Source: Metallyticus violacea
Taxonomy: Eukaryota > Arthropoda > Insecta > Mantodea > Metallyticidae
Reading direction: 5' to 3'
Assembly (NCBI GenBank): GCA_030762175.1
Contig: JAUJEO010000021.1
Coordinates: forward strand, 496,001-560,000
Length of the DNA stretch: 64,000 nt
Part shown: positions 22,001 through 34,660 of the stretch, in pieces
How the letters are laid out: every line of letters starts with the position of its first letter
How positions within the stretch are numbered: the stretch's first letter is position 1
The notes under the pieces: model-generated
Databases searched by the model: none
The model's input: only the letters and a program-made list of their open reading frames with translations
Told to the model about the DNA's origin: nothing
Position numbers and translations under genes: made by a program

Positions 22001-23846
22001 ATAGCCTCAGTAAAGCATATTATGTGCAAAGAATCTCGAAAAGAAAAAAAATTTTTTTCGAAGTTTGGAAACTTCGTTAGAGTCACTTTTTTTCCGTTCT
22101 TATTTTAGATAACTGGTTCTCTTTCATTATACTAATTTGATAGCCTCAGTAAAGCATATTATGCGCAAAGAATCTCGAAAAGAAAAAAAAATTTTTCGAA
22201 GTTTGGAAACGTCGTTAGAATCACTTTTTTTCCGTTCTTATTTGAGATAACTGGTTCTCTTTCATTATACTAGTTTGATAGCCTCAGAAAGGCATATTAT
22301 GCGCAAAGAATCTCGAAAAGAAAAAAGTTTTATTTCGAAGTTTGGAAACTTCGTTTGAATAACTTTTTTTCCGTTCTTATTTGAGATAACTGGTTCTCTT
22401 TCATTATACTAGTTTGATAGCCTCAGAAAAGCATATTATGCGCAAAGAATCTCGAAAAGAAAAAATTTTTTTTTCGAAGTTTGGAAACTTCGTTAGAATC
22501 ACTTTTTTTCCGTTCTTATTTGAGATTACTGGTTCTCTTTAATTATAGTAGTTTGATAGCCTCAGAAAAGCATATTATGCTTAAAGAATCTCGAAAAGAA
22601 AAAAAAATTTTTTCGAAGTTAGGAAACTTCGTTAGAATCACTTTTTTTCCGTTCTTATTTGAGATAACTGGTTCTCTTTCATTATACTAGTTTGATAGCT
22701 TCAGAAAACCATATTATGCGCAAAGAATCTCGAAAAGAAAAAAAAATTTTTTCGAAGTTTGGAAACGTCGTTTGAATCACTTTTTTCCGTTCTTATTTGA
22801 GATAACTGGTTATCTTTCATTATAGTAGATTGATAGCCTCAGAAAAGCATATTATGCTCAAAGAATCTCGAAATGAAAAAAATTTTTTTTCGAAGTTTGG
22901 AAACTTCCTTAGAATCACTTTTTTTCCATTCTTATTTGAGATAACTGGTTCTCTTTCCTTATACTAGTTTGATAGCCTCAGAAAAGCATATTATGCGCAA
23001 AGAATCTCGAAAAGAAAAAAATTTTTCTTCGAAGTTTGGAAACTTCGTTTGAATCACTTTTTTCCGTTCTTATTTGAGATAACTGGTTCTCTTTCATTAT
23101 ACTAGTTTGATAGCCTCAGTAAAGCATATTATGCGCAAAGAATCTGGAAAAGAAAAAAAAATTTTTTCGAAGTGTGGAAACTTCGTTAGAATCACTTTTT
23201 TTCCGTTCTTATTTGAGATAACTGGTTCTCTTTCATTATACTAGTTTGATAGCCTCAGAAAAGCATATTACGCGCAAAGAATCTCGAAAATAAAAAAATT
23301 TTTTTAGAACTTTGGAAACTTCTTTAGAATCACTTTTTTTCCGTTCTTATTTGAGATAACTGGTTCTCTTTCATTATACTAATTAGATAGCCTCAGAAAA
23401 GCATATTACGCGCAAAGAATCTCGAAAAGAAAAAAGTTTTTTTTCGAAGTTTGGAAACTTCGTTTGAATCACTTTTTTTCCGCTCTTATTTGAGATAACT
23501 GTTTCTCTTTCATTATACTAGTTTGATAGCCTCAGCAAATCATATTATGCATAAAGAATCTGGAAAAGAAAAAAATTTTTTTTCGAAGTTAGGAAACTTC
23601 GTTAGAATCACTTTTTTTCCGTTCTTATTTGAGATAACTGGTTCTCTTTCATTATACTAGTTTGATAGCCTCAGCAAAGCATATTATGCACAAAGAATCT
23701 CGAAAAGAAAAAAATTTTTTTCGAAGTTTGGAAACTTCGTTAGAATCACTTTTTTTCCGTTCTTATTTGAGATAACTGGTTCTCCTTCATTATACTAGTT
23801 TGATAGCCTCAGTAAAGCATATTATGCACAAAGAATCTCGAAAAGG
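19013..23846 (+). repeat. 4.8-kb segmental duplication, copy B
   Basis: Partner of 9301-14134 at an offset of 9,712. The constant offset over most of the block means almost no net length change. Scattered single-base differences exist: TCAGTAATGC near 19234 for TCAGTAAAGC, TTGAAATAAC near 19329, TATCCCGAAAAG near 21200, GTTTTATAGCC near 21441, and CAGCAAATC with CATAAAG near 23535. The pair is therefore older than the 3,610-bp tandem pair at the left end. Confidence 0.85.
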
Positions 23847-23865
23847 AAAAATTTTTTTTCGAAGT

Positions 23866-25190
23866 TTGGAAACTTCGTTAGAATCACTTTTTTTCCGTTC
23901 TTATTTGAGATTACTGGTTCTCTTTAATTATAGTAGTTTGATAGCCTCAGAAAAGCATATTATGCACAAAGAATCTCGAAAAGAAAAAAAATTTTTTTCG
24001 AAGTTAGGAAACTTCGTTAGAATCACTTTTTTTCCGTTCTTATTTGAGATAACTGGTTCTCTTTCATTATACTAGTTTGATAGCCTCAGCAAAGCATATT
24101 ATTCACAAAGAATCTCGAAAAGAAAAAAATTTTTTTTCGAAGTTTGGAAACGTCGTTTGAATCACTTTTATTCCGTTCTTATTTGAGATAACTGGTTCTC
24201 TTTCACTATACTAGTTTGATAGCCTCAGTAAAGCATATTATGCACAAAGAATCTCGAAAAGAAAAAAGTTTTTTTTCGAAGTTTCGAAACTTTGTTTGAC
24301 TCACTTTTTTTCCGTTCTAATTTGACATAACTGGTTCTCTTTCATTATACTAATTTGATAGCCTCAGTAAAGCATATTATGTGCAAAGAATCTCGAAAAG
24401 AAAAAATTTTTTTTTCGAAGTTTGGAAACTTCGTTAGAATCACTTTTTTTCCGTTCTTATTTTAGGTAACTGGTTCTCTTTCATTATACTAATTTGATAG
24501 CCTCAGTAAAGCATATTATGCGCAAAGAATCTTGAAAAGAAAAAAAAATTTTTTCGAAGTTTGGAAACGTCGTTAGAATCACTTTTTTTCCGTTCTTATT
24601 TGAGATAACTGGTTCTCTTTCATTATACTAGTTTGATAGCCTCAGAAATGCATATTATGCGCAAAGAATCTCGAAAAGAAAAAAGTTTTTTTTCGAAGTT
24701 TGGAAACTTCGTTTGAATAACTTTTTTTCCGTTCTTATTTGAGATAACTGGTTCTCTTTCATTATACTAGTTTGATAGCCTCAGAAAAGCATATTATGCG
24801 CAAAGAATCTCGAAAAGAAAAAAATTTTTTTTCGAAGTTTGGAAACTTCGTTAGAATCACTTTTTTTCCGTTCTTATTAGAGATAACTGGTTCTCTTTCA
24901 TTATACTAGTTTGATAGCTTCAGAAAAGCATATTATGTGCCAAGAATTTCGAAAAGAAAAAAAATTTTTTTCGAAGTTTGGAAACTTCGTTAGAATCACT
25001 TTTTTTCCGTTCTTATTTGAAATAACTGGTTCTCTTTCATGATACTAGTTTGATAGCCTCAGAAAATCATATTATGCGCAAAGAATCTCGAAAAGAAAAA
25101 ATTTTTTTTCGATGTTTGGAAACTTTGTTAGAATCACTTTTTTTCCGTTCTTATTTGAGATAACTGGTTCTCTTTCATTATACTAGTTTG
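23866..25190 (+). repeat. 1.3-kb block, copy 2 of 3
   Basis: Matches 17344-18680 at a constant offset of 6,522. Differences include CTTTGTTTGAC near 24291 and TTATTAGAGATAAC near 24877. It follows directly on the end of the 4.8-kb copy B, whereas copy 1 follows a mosaic, so the two blocks have been joined in different ways. Confidence 0.8.
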
Positions 25191-25242
25191 ATAGCCTCAG
25201 AAAAGCATATTACGCGCAAAGAATCTCGAAAATAAAAAAATT

Positions 25243-27190
25243 TTTTTAGAACTTTGGAAACTTCGTTAGAATCACTTTTTTTCCGTTCTTATTTGAGATA
25301 ACTGGTTCTCTTTCATTATACTAGTTTGATAACCTCAGAAAAGCATATTATGCGAAAAGAATCTCGAAAAGAAAAAAGTTTTTTTTCGAAGTTTGGAAAC
25401 TTCGTTTGAATATCTTTTTTTCCGTTCTTATTTGAGATAACTGGTTCTCTTTTATTATACTAGTTTGATAGCCTCAGTAAAGCATATTATGCACAAAGAA
25501 TCTCGAAAAGAAAAAACATTTTTTTCGAAGTATGGAAACTTCGTTAGAATCACTTTTTTTCCGTTCTTATTTGAGATAACTGATTCTCTTTCATTATACT
25601 AGTTTGATAGCCTCAGTAAAGCATATTATGCACAAAATATCTCGAAAAGAAAAAAAATGTTTTTCGAAGTTTGGAAACTTCATTAGAATCACTTTTTTTC
25701 CGTTCTTATTTGAGATAACTGGTTCTCTTTCATTATACTAGTTTGATAGCCTCAGTAAAGCATATTATGCGCAAGGAGTCTGGAAAAGAAAAAAAAATTT
25801 TTTCGAAGTTTGGAAACTTCGTTAGAATCACTTTTTTTCCGTTCTTATTTGAGATATCTGGTTCTCTTTCATTATACTAGTTTGATAGCCTCAGAAAAGC
25901 ATATTATGCGCAAAGAATCTCGAAAAGAAAAAAGTTTTATTTCGAAGTTTGGAAACTACGTTTGAATAACTTTTTTTCCGTTCTTATTTGAGATAACTGG
26001 TTCTCTTTCATTATACTAGTTTGATAGCCTCAGAAAAGCATATTATGCACAAAGAATCTCGAAAAGAAAAAAAATTTTTTTCGAAGTTAGGAAATTTCGT
26101 TAGAATCACTTTTTTTCCGCTCTTATTTGAGATAACTGGTTCTCTTTCATTATACTAGTTTGATAGCCTCAGCAAAGCATATTACGCACAAAGAATCTCG
26201 AAAAGAAAAAAATTTTTTTTCGAAGTTTGGAAACTTCGTTTGAATCACTTTTTTTCCGTTCTTATTTGAGATAACTGGTTCTCTTTCATTATACTAGTTT
26301 GATAGCCTCAGTAAAGCATATCATGCACAAAGAATCTCGAAAAGAAAAAAAAATTTTTTCGAAGTTTGGAAACTTCATTAGAATCACTTTTTTTCCGTTC
26401 TTATTTGAGATAACTGGTTCTCTTTCATTATACTAGTTTGATAGCCTCAGTAAAGCATATTATGCTCAAAGAATCTGGAAAAGAAAAAAAAAATTTTTCG
26501 AAGTGTGGAAACTTCGTTAGAATCACTTTTTTTCCGTTCTTATTTGAGATAACTGGTTCTCTTTGATTATACTAGTTTGATAGCCTCAGAAAAGCACATT
26601 ATGCGCAATGAATCTCGAAAAGAAAAAAGTTTTTTTTCGAAGTTTGGAAACTTCGTTTGAATAACTTTTTTTCCGTTCTTATTTGAGATAACTGGTTCTC
26701 TTTCATTATACTAGTTTGATAGCCCCAGAAAACCATATTATGCGCAAAGAATCTCGAAAAGAAAAAAATTTTTTTTCGAAGTTAGGAAACTTCTTTAGAA
26801 TCACTTTTTTTCCGTTCTTATTTGAGAGAACTGGTTCTCTTTCATTATACTAATTAGATAGCCTCAGAAAAGCATATTACGCGCAAAGAATCTCGAAAAT
26901 AAAAAAATTTTTTTAGAACTTTGGAAACTTCGTTAGAATCACTTTTTTTCAGTTCTTATTTGAGATAACTGGTTCTCTTTCATTATACTAGTTTGATAGC
27001 CTCAGAAAACCATATTATGCGCAAAGAATCTCGAAAAGAAAAAAATTTTTTTTCGAAGTTAGGAAACTTCTTTAGAATCACTTTTTTTCCGTTCTTATTT
27101 GAGATAACTGGTTCTCTTTCATTATACTAATTAGATAGCCTCAGAAAAGCATATTACGCGCAAAGAATCTCGAAAATATAAAAAAAAAAT
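25243..27190 (+). repeat. 14-monomer higher-order repeat, copy 1 (1,948 bp)
   Basis: Tandem partner of the next unit at an offset of 1,948 bases, close to 14 x 139. Anchors are TTTGATAACC with TATGCGAAAAG (25331 and 27279), AAAAAACATTTTTTT, CGAAGTATGG, GGAGTCTGG, GAGATATCTGG, GGAAACTACG, TTTGATTATAC, TAGCCCCAG, GAGAGAACTGG and TTTTTTTCAG. The unit ends at AAAATATAAAA, a variant seen at 27171 and 29119. Confidence 0.85.
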
Positions 27191-29138
27191 TTTTTCGAAG
27201 TTTGGAAACTTCCTTAGAATCACTTTTTTTCCGTTCTTATTTGAGATAACTGGTTCTGTTTCATTATACTAGTTTGATAACCTCAGAAAAGCATATTATG
27301 CGAAAAGAATCTCGAAAAGAAAAAAGTTTTTTTTCGAAGTTTGGAAACTTCGTTTGAATATCTTTTTTTCCGTTCTTATTTGAGATAACTGGTTCTCTTT
27401 TATTATACTAGTTTGATAGCCTCAGTAAAGCATATTATGCACAAAGAATCTCGAAAAGAAAAAACATTTTTTTCGAAGTATGGAAACTTCGTTAGAATCA
27501 CTTTTTTTCCGTTCTTATTTGAGATAACTGATTCTCTTTCATTATACTAGTTTGATAGCCTCAGTAAAGCATATTATGCACAAAATATCTCGAAAAGAAA
27601 AAAAATGTTTTTCGAAGTTTGGAAACTTCATTAGAATCACTTTTTTTCCGTTCTTATTTGAGATAACTGGTTCTCTTTCATTATACTGGTTAGATAGCCT
27701 CAGTAAAGCATATTATGCGCAAGGAGTCTGGAAAAGAAAAAAAAATTTTTTCGAAGTTTGGAAACTTCGTTAGAATCACTTTTTTTCCGTTCTTATTTGA
27801 GATATCTGGTTCTCTTTCATTATACTAGTTTGATAGCCTCAGAAAAGCATATTATGCGCAAAGAATCTCGAAAAGAAAAAAGTTTTATTTCGAAGTTTGG
27901 AAACTACGTTTGAATAACTTTTTTTCCGTTCTTATTTGAGATAACTGGTTCTCTTTCATTATACTAGTTTGATAGCCTCAGAAAAGCATATTATGCACAA
28001 AGAATCTCGAAAAGAAAAAAAATTTTTTTCGAAGTTAGGAAACTTCGTTAGAATCACTTTTTTTCCGCTCTTATTTGAGATAACTGGTTCTCTTTCATTA
28101 TACTAGTTTGATAGCCTCAGCAAAGCATATTACGCACAAAGAATCTCGAAAAGAAAAAAATTTTTTTTCGAAGTTTGGAAACTTCGTTTGAATCACTTTT
28201 TTTCCGTTCTTATTTGAGATAACTGGTTCTCTTTCATTATACTAGTTTGATAGCCTCAGTAAAGCATATCATGCACAAAGAATCTCGAAAAGAAAAAAAA
28301 ATTTTTTCGAAGTTTGGAAACTTCATTAGAATCACTTTTTTTCCGTTCTTATTTGAGATAACTGGTTCTCTTTCATTATACTAGTTTGATAGCCTCAGTA
28401 AAGCATATTATGCTCAAAGAATCTGGAAAAGAAAAAAAAAATTTTTCGAAGTGTGGAAACTTCGTTAGAATCACTTTTTTTCCGTTCTTATTTGAGATAA
28501 CTGGTTCTCTTTGATTATACTAGTTTGATAGCCTCAGAAAAGCACATTATGCGCAATGAATCTCGAAAAGAAAAAAGTTTTTTTTCGAAGTTTGGAAACT
28601 TCGTTTGAATAACTTTTTTTCCGTTCTTATTTGAGATAACTGGTTCTCTTTCATTATACTAGTTTGATAGCCCCAGAAAACCATATTATGCGCAAAGAAT
28701 CTCGAAAAGAAAAAAATTTTTTTTCGAAGTTAGGAAACTTCTTTAGAATCACTTTTTTTCCGTTCTTATTTGAGAGAACTGGTTCTCTTTCATTATACTA
28801 ATTAGATAGCCTCAGAAAAGCATATTACGCGCAAAGAATCTCGAAAATAAAAAAATTTTTTTAGAACTTTGGAAACTTCGTTAGAATCACTTTTTTTCAG
28901 TTCTTATTTGAGATAACTGGTTCTCTTTCATTATACTAGTTTGATAGCCTCAGAAAACCATATTATGCGCAAAGAATCTCGAAAAGAAAAAAATTTTTTT
29001 TCGAAGTTAGGAAACTTCTTTAGAATCACTTTTTTTCCGTTCTTATTTGAGATAACTGGTTCTCTTTCATTATACTAATTAGATAGCCTCAGAAAAGCAT
29101 ATTACGCGCAAAGAATCTCGAAAATATAAAAAAAAAAT
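27191..29138 (+). repeat. 14-monomer higher-order repeat, copy 2 (1,948 bp)
   Basis: Near-identical to the preceding 1,948 bases. Single-base differences include GGTTCTGTTTC near 27252, TATACTGGTTAGATAGCC near 27683 (TATACTAGTTTGATAGCC in copy 1) and CTTCG in place of TTTCG near 28046. Most of this unit appears again at 32470-34215. Confidence 0.85.
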
Positions 29139-29379
29139 TTTTTCGAAGTTTGGAAACTTCCTTAGAATCACTTTTTTTCCATTCTTATTTGAGATAACTG
29201 GTTCTCTTTCCTTATACTAGTTTGATAGCCTCAGAAAAGCATATTATGCGCAAAGAATCTCGAAAAGAAAAAAATTTTTCTTCGAAGTTTGGAAACTTCG
29301 TTTGAATCACTTTTTTTCCGTTCTTATTTGAGATTACTGGTTCTCTTTCATTATACTAGTTTGATAGCCTCAGAAAAGC
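29139..29379 (+). repeat. Short satellite linker
   Basis: Fewer than two monomers between the 14-monomer pair and the next block. It carries the CCATTC/TTTCCTTATAC monomer and the TTTTTCTTCG monomer seen in many places in the array, for example at 13203-13320. Confidence 0.6.
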
Positions 29380-32230
29380 ATATTATGCGCAAAGAATCTC
29401 GAAAAGAAAAAAAATTTTTTTCGAAGTTTGGAAACTTCGTTAGAATCATTTTTTTTCCGTTCTTATTTGAAATAACTGAATCTCTTTCATTATACTAGTT
29501 TGATAGCCTCAGAAAATCATATTATGCGCAAAGAATCTCGAAAAGAAAAAAATTTTTTTTCGATGTTTGGAAACTTTGTTAGAATCACTTTTTTTCCGTT
29601 CTTATTTGAGATAAATGGTTCTCTTTCATTATACTAGTTTGATAGCCTCAGAAAAGCATATTATGCACAAAGAATCTCGAAAAGAAAAAAATTTTTTTTC
29701 GAAGTTTGGAAACTACGTTTGAATCACTTTTTTTCCGTTCTTATTTGAGATAACTGGTTCTCTTTCATTGTACTAGTTTGATAGCCTCAGTAAAGCATAT
29801 CATGCACAAAATATCTCGAAAAGAAAAAAAATGTTTTTCGAAGTTTGGAAACTTCATTAGAATCACTTTTTTTCCGTTCTTATTTGAGATAACTGGTTCT
29901 CTTTCATTATACTAGTTTGATAGCCTCAGTAAAGCATATTATGCGCAAAGAATCTGGAAGAGAAAAAAAATTTTTTTCGAAGTTTGGAAACTTCGTTAGA
30001 ATCACTTTTTTTCCGTTCTTATTTGAGATAACTGGTTCTCTTTCATTATACTAGTTTGATAGCCTCAGAAAAGCACATTATGCGCAAAGAATCTCGAAAA
30101 GAAAAAAGTTTTTTTTCGAAGTTTGGAAACTTCGTTTGAATAACTTTTTTTCCGTTCTTATTTGAGATAACTGGTTCTCTTTCATTATACTAGTTTGATA
30201 GCCTCAGAAAAGCATATTATGCACAAAGAATCTCGAAAAGAAAAAAAATTTTTTTCGAAGTTAGGAAACTTCGTTAGAATCACTTTTTTTCCGCTCTTAT
30301 TTGAGATAACTGGTTCTCTTTCATTATACTAGTTTGATAGCCTCAGCAAAGCATATTATGCACAAAGAATCTCGAAAAGAAAAAAATTTTTTTTCGAAGT
30401 TTGGAACTTCGTTTGAATCACTTTTTTTCCGTTCTTATTTGAGATAACTGGTTCTCTTTCATTATACTAGTTTGATAGCCTCAGTAAAGCATATCATGCA
30501 CAAAGAATCTCGAAAAGAAAAAAAATTTTTTTCGAAGTTTGGAAACTTCATTAGAATCACTTTTTTTCCGTTCTTATTTGAGATAACTGGTTCTCTTTCA
30601 TTATAGTAGTTTGATAGCCTCAGAAAAGCATATTATGCACAAAGAATCTCGAAAAGAAAAAACATTTTTTTCGAATTTTGGAAATTTTGTTAGAATCACT
30701 TTTTTTCCGTTCTTATTTGAGATAACTGGTTCTCTTTCATTATACTAGTTTGATAGCCTCAGTAAAGCATATTATGCACAAAATATCTCGAAAAGAAAAA
30801 AAATGTTTTTCGAAGTTTGGAAACTTCATTAGAATCACTTTTTTTCCGTTCTTATTTGAGATAACTGGTTCTCTTTCATTATACTAGTTTGATAGCCTCA
30901 GTAAAGCATATTATGCACAAAGAATCTGGAAAAGAAAAAAATTTTTTTTCGAAGTTAGGAAACTTCGTTAGAATCACTTTTTTTCCGCTCTTATTTGAGA
31001 TAACTGGTTCTCTTTCATTATACTAGTTTGATAGCCTCAGCAAAGCATATTATGCACAAAGAATCTCGAAAAGAAAAAAAATTTTTTTCGAAGTTTGGAA
31101 ACTTCGTTTGAATCACTTTTTTTCCATTCTTATTTGAGATAACTGGTTCTCTTTCATTATACTAGTTTGATAGCCTCAGTAAAGCATATCATGCACAAAG
31201 AATCTCGAAAAGAAAAAAAAATTTTTTCGAAGTTTGGAAACTTCATTAGAATCACTTTTTTTCCGTTCTTATTTGAGATAACTGGTTCTCTTTCATTATA
31301 CTAGTTTGATAGCCTCAGTAAAGCATATTATGCGCAAAGAATCTGGAAAAGAAAAAAAATTTTTTTCGAAGTGTGGAAACTTCGTTAGAATCACTTTTTT
31401 TCCGTTCTTATTTGAGATAACTGGTTCTCTTTCATTATACTAGTTTGATAGCCTCAGAAAAGCATATTATGCGCAAAGAATCTCGAAAAGAAGAAAGTTT
31501 TTTTTCGAAGTTTGGAAACTTCGTTAGAATCACTTTTTTTCCGTTCTTATTTGAGATAACTGGTTCTCTTTCATTATACTAGTTTGATAGCCGTAGTAAA
31601 GCATATTATGCACAAAGAATCTCGAATAGAAAAAAAATTTTTTTCGAAGTTTGGAAACTTCTTTTGAATCACTTTTTTTCCGTTCTTATTTGAGATAACT
31701 TGTTCTCTTTCATTATACTAGTTTGATAGCCTCAGTAAAACATATTATGCACAAAATATCTCGAAAAGAAAAAAATTTTATTTCGAAGTTTGGAAACTTC
31801 ATTAGAATCACTTTTTTTCCGTTCTTATTTGAGATAAGTGGTTCTCTTTCATTATACTAGTTTGATAGCCTCAGTAAAGCATATTATGCGCAAAGAATCT
31901 GGAAAAGAAAAAAAATTTTTTTCGAAGTTTGGAAACTTCGTTAGAATCACTTTTTCTCCGTTCTTATTTGAGATTACTGGTTCTCTTTCATTATACTAGT
32001 TTGATAGCCTCAGAAAAGCATATTATGCGCAAAGAATCTCGAAAAGAAAAAAGTTTTTTTCGAAGTTTGGAAACTTAGTTTGAATAACTTTTTTTCCGTT
32101 CTTATTTGAGATAACTGGTTCTCTTTCATTATACTAGTTTGATAGCCTCAGAAAAGCATATTATGCACAAAGAATCTCGAAAAGAAAAAAAAATTTTTTT
32201 GAAGTTAGGAAGTTTCGTTAGAATCACTTT
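29380..32230 (+). repeat. 2.8-kb segmental repeat, copy 1
   Basis: Matches 34661-37500 at an offset of 5,281, close to 38 monomers. Shared rarities are TTGAAATAACTGAATC (29468 and 34749), GATAAATGG, GGAAACTACGTTTG, GTACTAG (29770 and 35051), CTGGAAGAG, the two-base deletion GTTTGGAACTTCG (near 30398 and 35680), AAGAAGAAAG, TAGCCGTAGTAAAGC, AACTTGTTCTC, CTTTTTCTCCG, and GAAGTTAGGAAGTTTCG at the end. A few bases differ, such as TTTTGGAAATTTTG near 30676. Confidence 0.85.
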
Positions 32231-32469
32231 TTTTCCGTTCTTATTTGAGATAACTGGTTCTCTTTCATTATACTAGTTTGATAGCCTCAGAAAAGCACAT
32301 TATGTGCCAAGAATTTCGAAAAGAAAAAAAATTTTTTTCGAAGTTTGGAAACTTCGTTAGAATCACTTTTTTTCCGTTCTTATTTGAAATAGCTGGTTCT
32401 CTTTCATGATACTAGTTTGATAGCCTCAGAAAATCATATTATGCGCAAAGAATCTCGAAAAGAAAAAAT
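32231..32469 (+). repeat. Short satellite linker
   Basis: Nearly two monomers. They carry TATGTGCCAAG, TTGAAATAGC and CATGATAC variants, so they derive from the end of the 1.3-kb block (compare 18413-18560) inserted between two other blocks. Confidence 0.6.
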
Positions 32470-34215
32470 TTTTTTTCGAAGTTTGGAAACTTCATTAGAA
32501 TCACTTTTTTTCCGTTCTTATTTGAGATAACTGGTTCTCTTTCATTATACTAGTTTGATAGCCTCAGTAAAGCATATTATGCGCAAGGAGTCTGGAAAAG
32601 AAAAAAAATTTTTTTCGAAGTTTGGAAACTTCGTTAGAATCACTTTTTTTCCGTTCTTATTTGAGATATCTGGTTCTCTTTCATTATACTAGTTTGATAG
32701 CCTCAGAAAAGCATATTATGCGCAAAGAATCTCGAAAAGAAAAAAGTTTTTTTTCGAAGTTTGGAAACTACGTTTGAATAACTTTTTTTCCGTTCTTATT
32801 TGAGATAACTGGTTCTCTTTCATTATACTAGTTTGATAGCCTCAGAAAAGCATATTATGCACAAAGAATCTCGAAAAGAAAAAAAATTTTTTTCCAAGTT
32901 AGGAAACTTCGTTAGAATCACTTTTTTTCCGCTCTTATTTGAGATAACTGGTTCTCTTTCATTATACCAGTTTGATAGCCTCAGCAAAGCATATTATGCA
33001 CAAAGAATCTCGAAAAGAAAAAAATTTTTTTTCGAAGTTTGGAAACTTCGTTTGAATCACTTTTTTTCCGTTCTTATTTGAGATAACTGGTTCTCTTTCA
33101 TTATACTAGTTTGATAGCCTCAGTAAAGCATATCATGCACAAAGAATCTCGAAAAGAAAAAAAAATTTTTTCGAAGTTTGGAAACTTCATTAGAATCACT
33201 TTTTTTCCGTTCTTATTTGAGATAACTGGTTCTCTTTCATTATACTAGTTTGATAGCCTCAGTAAAGCATATTATGCTCAAAGAATCTGGAAAAGAAAAA
33301 AAAAATTTTTCGAAGTGTGGAAACTTCGTTAGAATCACTTTTTTTCCGTTCTTATTTGAGATAACTGGTTGTCTTTGATTATACTAGTTTGATAGCCTCA
33401 GAAAAGCACATTATGCGCAATGAATCTCGAAAAGAAAAAAGTTTTTTTTCGAAGTTTGGAAACTTCGTTTGAATAACTTTTTTTCCGTTCTTATTTGAGA
33501 TAACTGGTTCTCTTTCATTATACTAGTTTGATAGCCCCAGAAAACCATATTATGCGCAAAGAATCTCGAAAAGAAAAAAATTTTTTTTCGAAGTTAGGAA
33601 ACTTCTTTAGAATCACTTTTTTTCCGTTCTTATTTGAGAGAACTGGTTCTCTTTCATTATACTAATTAGATAGCCTCAGAAAAGCATATTACGCGCAAAG
33701 AATCTCGAAAATAAAAAAACTTTTTTAGAACTTTGGAAACTTCGTTAGAATCACTTTTTTTCAGTTCTTATTTGAGATAACTGGTTCTCTTTCATTATAC
33801 TAGTTTGATAGCCTCAGAAAACCATATTATGCGCAAAGAATCTCGAAAAGAAAAAAATTTTTTTTCGAAGTTAGGAAACTTCTTTAGAATCACTTTTTTT
33901 CCGTTCTTATTTGAGATAACTGGTTCTCTTTCATTATACTAATTAGATAGCCTCAGAAAAGCATATTACGCGCAAAGAATCTCGAAAATATAAAAAAAAA
34001 TTTTTTTCGAAGTTTGGAAACTTCCTTAGAATCACTTTTTTTCCATTCTTATTTGAGATAACTGGTTCTCTTTCCTTATACTAGTTTGATAGCCTCAGAA
34101 AAGCATATTATGCGCAAAGAATCTCGAAAAGAAAAAAATTTTTCTTCGAAGTTTGGAAACTTCGTTTGAATCACTTTTTTTCCGTTCTTATTTGAGATTA
34201 CTGGTTCTCTTTCAT
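32470..34215 (+). repeat. Partial third copy of the 14-monomer unit
   Basis: Matches 27606-29351 at an offset of 4,864, with the same GGAGTCTGG (32588), GATATCTGG, CTACG, TAGCCCCAG, GAGAGAAC, TTTTCAG and AAAATATAAAA landmarks in the same order. Small differences include TTTTCCAAG near 32892, TATACCAG near 32967, GGTTGTCTTTG near 33368 and AAAACTTTTTTAG near 33717. Confidence 0.8.
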
Positions 34216-34660
34216 TATAGTAGTTTGATAGCCTCAGTAAAGCATATTATGCGCAAAGAATCTGGAAAAGAAAAAAAAATTTTTTCGACGTTTGGAAACT
34301 TTGTTAGAATCACTTTTTTTCCGTTCTTATTTGAGATAACTGGTTATCTTTCATTATACTATTTTGATAGCCTCAGAAAAGCATATTATGCGCAAAGAAT
34401 CTCGAAAAGAAAAAAGTTTTTTTTCGAAGTTTGGAAACTTCGTTTGAATAACTTTTTTTCCGTTCTTATTTGAGATAACTGGTTCTCTTTCATTATACTA
34501 GTTTGATAGCCTCAGAAAAGCATATTATGCGCATAGAATCTCGAAAAGAAAAAATTTTTTTTTCGAAGTTTGGAAACTTCGTTAGAATCACTTTTTATCC
34601 GTTCTTATTTGAGATAACTGGTTCTCTTTCATTATACTAGTTTGATAGCCTCAGAAAAGC
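34216..34660 (+). repeat. Satellite segment, unassigned to a higher-order unit
   Basis: About three monomers including TTTTCGACGTTTGG near 34284, TATACTATTTTGATAGCC near 34355 and GCATAGAATC near 34531. I did not find a second place in the window with this combination; the monomers are individually ordinary. Confidence 0.55.
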
